From assembly GCF_947496075.1 (NCBI RefSeq), contig NZ_CANMBJ010000002.1, forward strand, positions 248,001-312,000: a stretch of 64,000 bases of DNA, in the 5' to 3' direction. Both the position numbers and the translations under genes were made by a program. Under the pieces are notes generated by a model, which was not told the origin of the DNA, did not search any database, and saw only the letters and a list, made by a program, of their open reading frames with translations. The first letter of the stretch is position 1. The number at the start of each line of letters is the position of its first letter. This stretch comes from an uncultured Tateyamaria sp. (GTDB lineage Bacteria > Pseudomonadota > Alphaproteobacteria > Rhodobacterales > Rhodobacteraceae). Positions 62,752 to 64,000 of this stretch are shown here, piece by piece.

Positions 62752-63531
62752 ATGCCATTTGAAAAGTTAGTGCCCGTTGATGCTCATCTGCAAGGCATGT
62801 GTTGGCAAAGGTTTAAGGATTACAGCTTTGCAAAAGATGATCTGGGCAAAGCGATTGTCGCGGCGGAAGCGGGATTGGTTGCGAGCTTTGCTCCGTTTCT
62901 TTTCCAGCGCACCGGCGATGAATACATACCTTATGCGCTGTTCTCGCTGTCAGGGACGGGCAATGCCTTTGTCTCACCGGATGGCGTTTGGAAAGGTACC
63001 TATGTTCCCGCCCGAATGCGCAGCGATCCCTTCTATCTGATGGGGCGCGGCTATGCGGCGATAATATCGGTTCGAAACGACGCCGTTCTGAAGCACTCCA
63101 ATGGCGCGTCCGAAAATCTGCCGTTTCTGACCGAAACCGGAAACCTGACGCCCCCGATCAGACAGGTTTTTCGTTTCTTGAAGCAGCTTGAGGAAGAAAC
63201 AGAAAAGACGCAGCGGCTGGTGATGAAGGTCGCACGAATGGGGCTTCTGAAACCCTACGAACACCGAACTTTCACACGAAACGACCGCAACCAGCTTTTC
63301 ATTGTGGACTTCAAAAAGGTACATGAAAACAAAGAAATACAGGAGTTTATTTCGAAAGATGTATCGGTGCATGGGCTGCTTCAAGCGCACGCCATTTCGC
63401 TGGCGCAGGTGAACCGATTACATGCTGCCGAAGCCAACCGCGCGGCCGCGGGCCGTGGACATATCACCGCTCCGAAAGATGTCAGCGGGTTTCTCTCTGC
63501 GCTTGGCGATGCGCTGGAGTTGGAGAGCTGA
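62752..63531 (+). CDS. SapC-family protein
   Basis: A 259-residue protein beginning MPFEKLVPVDAHLQG behind GAAGGACG. The segments FAPFLFQRTGDEYIPYALFSL, GVWKGTYVPARMRSDPFYLMG and FLKQLEEETEKTQRLVMKVARMGLLKPYE are characteristic of the SapC family (from Campylobacter S-layer loci). The role of SapC in secretion is not established; its place between an adhesin and an outer-membrane channel suggests a part in exporting or presenting the adhesin. No signal peptide is seen. Confidence 0.7.
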   Translation: MPFEKLVPVDAHLQGMCWQRFKDYSFAKDDLGKAIVAAEAGLVASFAPFLFQRTGDEYIPYALFSLSGTGNAFVSPDGVWKGTYVPARMRSDPFYLMGRGYAAIISVRNDAVLKHSNGASENLPFLTETGNLTPPIRQVFRFLKQLEEETEKTQRLVMKVARMGLLKPYEHRTFTRNDRNQLFIVDFKKVHENKEIQEFISKDVSVHGLLQAHAISLAQVNRLHAAEANRAAAGRGHITAPKDVSGFLSALGDALELES

Positions 63532-63532
63532 A

Positions 63533-64000
63533 ATGATGACGATCTCCAGACTGATGTTGCCTTTGATCGTTTTACTTGCCGCGTGCCAGTCGACTTACGA
63601 TCAAGGTTTGGCCGCAGCGGAACAAATCGTAGCGGATATTGGTGTCGAACCTGCGTCAGGGGTGTCCAGGCCGGCGGCGGATGTTCCGATGAGTGTGTCG
63701 TTTCAAAACAGCGCGTTCCGCCAGACGATCCGTGATGCGGTACTGAGCTTTCCCTCACTTTCCGGCCAGCAGGCCGGAATACAGTCAGCCGTCGCGCAGA
63801 TGGATGCGGTCGTTGGAAATTTGCGTCCACAACTGATTTCAGAGCTTGATGCAGGGCAAACTTTGGTTGGCGGCGATGACGAAGCTGTCGCAGGTGTATC
63901 TCTGACTGCGCGGCAGCTTGTCTTTGACGGGGCGACAACAAAAAGACAGATCGCTCAGGCGCGTATCAATCAGCTTCGGCAAAGTTTTGCGTTGGATGGC
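63533..64000 (+). CDS. TolC-like outer membrane channel, 3' end outside window
   Basis: The first 156 codons of a protein starting two bases after the sapC stop. The signal MMTISRLMLPLIVLLAAC is a lipoprotein type (LLAAC). FRQTIRDAVLSFPSLSGQQAGIQSAVAQMDAVVGNLRPQLISELDAG and SLTARQLVFDGATTKRQIAQARI have the helix and strand pattern of TolC-family outer-membrane efflux proteins (RQLVFDGG/ATxxxI). The rest is cut off. It would provide the outer-membrane pore for the type I exporter of the adhesin; the ABC and membrane-fusion genes are expected downstream. Confidence 0.8.
   Translation, partial: MMTISRLMLPLIVLLAACQSTYDQGLAAAEQIVADIGVEPASGVSRPAADVPMSVSFQNSAFRQTIRDAVLSFPSLSGQQAGIQSAVAQMDAVVGNLRPQLISELDAGQTLVGGDDEAVAGVSLTARQLVFDGATTKRQIAQARINQLRQSFALDG

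Noticed and set aside
1-64000. CRISPR arrays, tRNA genes, rRNA genes, prophage or complete insertion sequences
   Set aside because: No regularly spaced repeats, no GGTTCGAATCC-type arm with a cloverleaf, and no transposase or integrase frames were found.

Overview
The window is a stretch of chromosome from an alphaproteobacterium of the Rhodobacteraceae, most likely the marine Roseobacter group. Four things point there: an irr (Fur family) gene beside a fabA-fabB-fabI cluster; a compact SAM/SAH-type riboswitch in front of metK, a class known from Rhodobacterales; short G/C-rich intergenic elements carrying TTCTGGCTGAAAATACC; and moderately high G+C with close, often 4-base-overlapping genes. 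No tRNA, rRNA, CRISPR array, prophage or intact insertion sequence was seen.

Layout. 1-5470 (+) is a tight eight-gene operon of unknown pathway: NTF2-like (cut by the window edge), flavin PPOX protein, small membrane protein, bicupin, SAM methyltransferase, MetE C-domain homologue, RraA-type aldolase and a CIA30 secreted protein. 5467-14939 (-) is a catabolic-looking series: enolase-superfamily enzyme with altered active site, zinc alcohol dehydrogenase, MFS exporter, PcaB, PcaD, EEP phosphodiesterase, Thr/Ser dehydratase, alpha/beta hydrolase and haloacid dehalogenase. 15074-16900 holds an FKBP, a small membrane protein and a sulfotransferase. 16911-21442 is the type II fatty acid block (fabI, fabB, a frameshifted GNAT gene, fabA), with a HalD/BesD-fold oxygenase and irr divergent from it. 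21506-23898 has an MFS protein and a glycosyltransferase.

24027-31851 (+) is housekeeping: miaB, an OmpA protein and a lipoprotein sharing a small domain, phoH-ybeY-corC-lnt, and metK behind its riboswitch. 31969-34286 holds uncharacterised genes, including a membrane protein with a paralogue at 57756 and a degenerate receiver-like protein. 34755-39301 (+) is rpsA-ihfB-lapA-trpF-trpB. 39350-45393 (-) runs from an RTX lipase through DUF2237, a serine hydrolase, DUF2332 and pth to rplY. 45542-56793 is mixed metabolism: MFS, an L-lactate dehydrogenase-like enzyme, a nitroreductase-MarR pair with a repeated operator, trmB, aroA-cmk, trpA, a PagL-like deacylase, ychF and an enone-reductase-like protein.

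56794-64000 differs from the rest. After about 960 bases with no convincing gene and an A/T-rich promoter with two matched inverted repeats, there is a 1323-residue type I secreted adhesin of BapA character, a SapC-family protein and the start of a TolC-like outer-membrane channel. A strong hairpin lies between the adhesin and sapC. This is probably a dedicated surface-protein secretion locus that continues past the window.

The best leads for something undescribed are the adhesin/SapC/TolC locus, the 1-5470 operon with the altered enolase-superfamily enzyme next to it, the HxD member of a halogenase family beside fabA, and the paired small domain in the OmpA/lipoprotein genes. Functions are judged from sequence motifs alone; no database search was possible.
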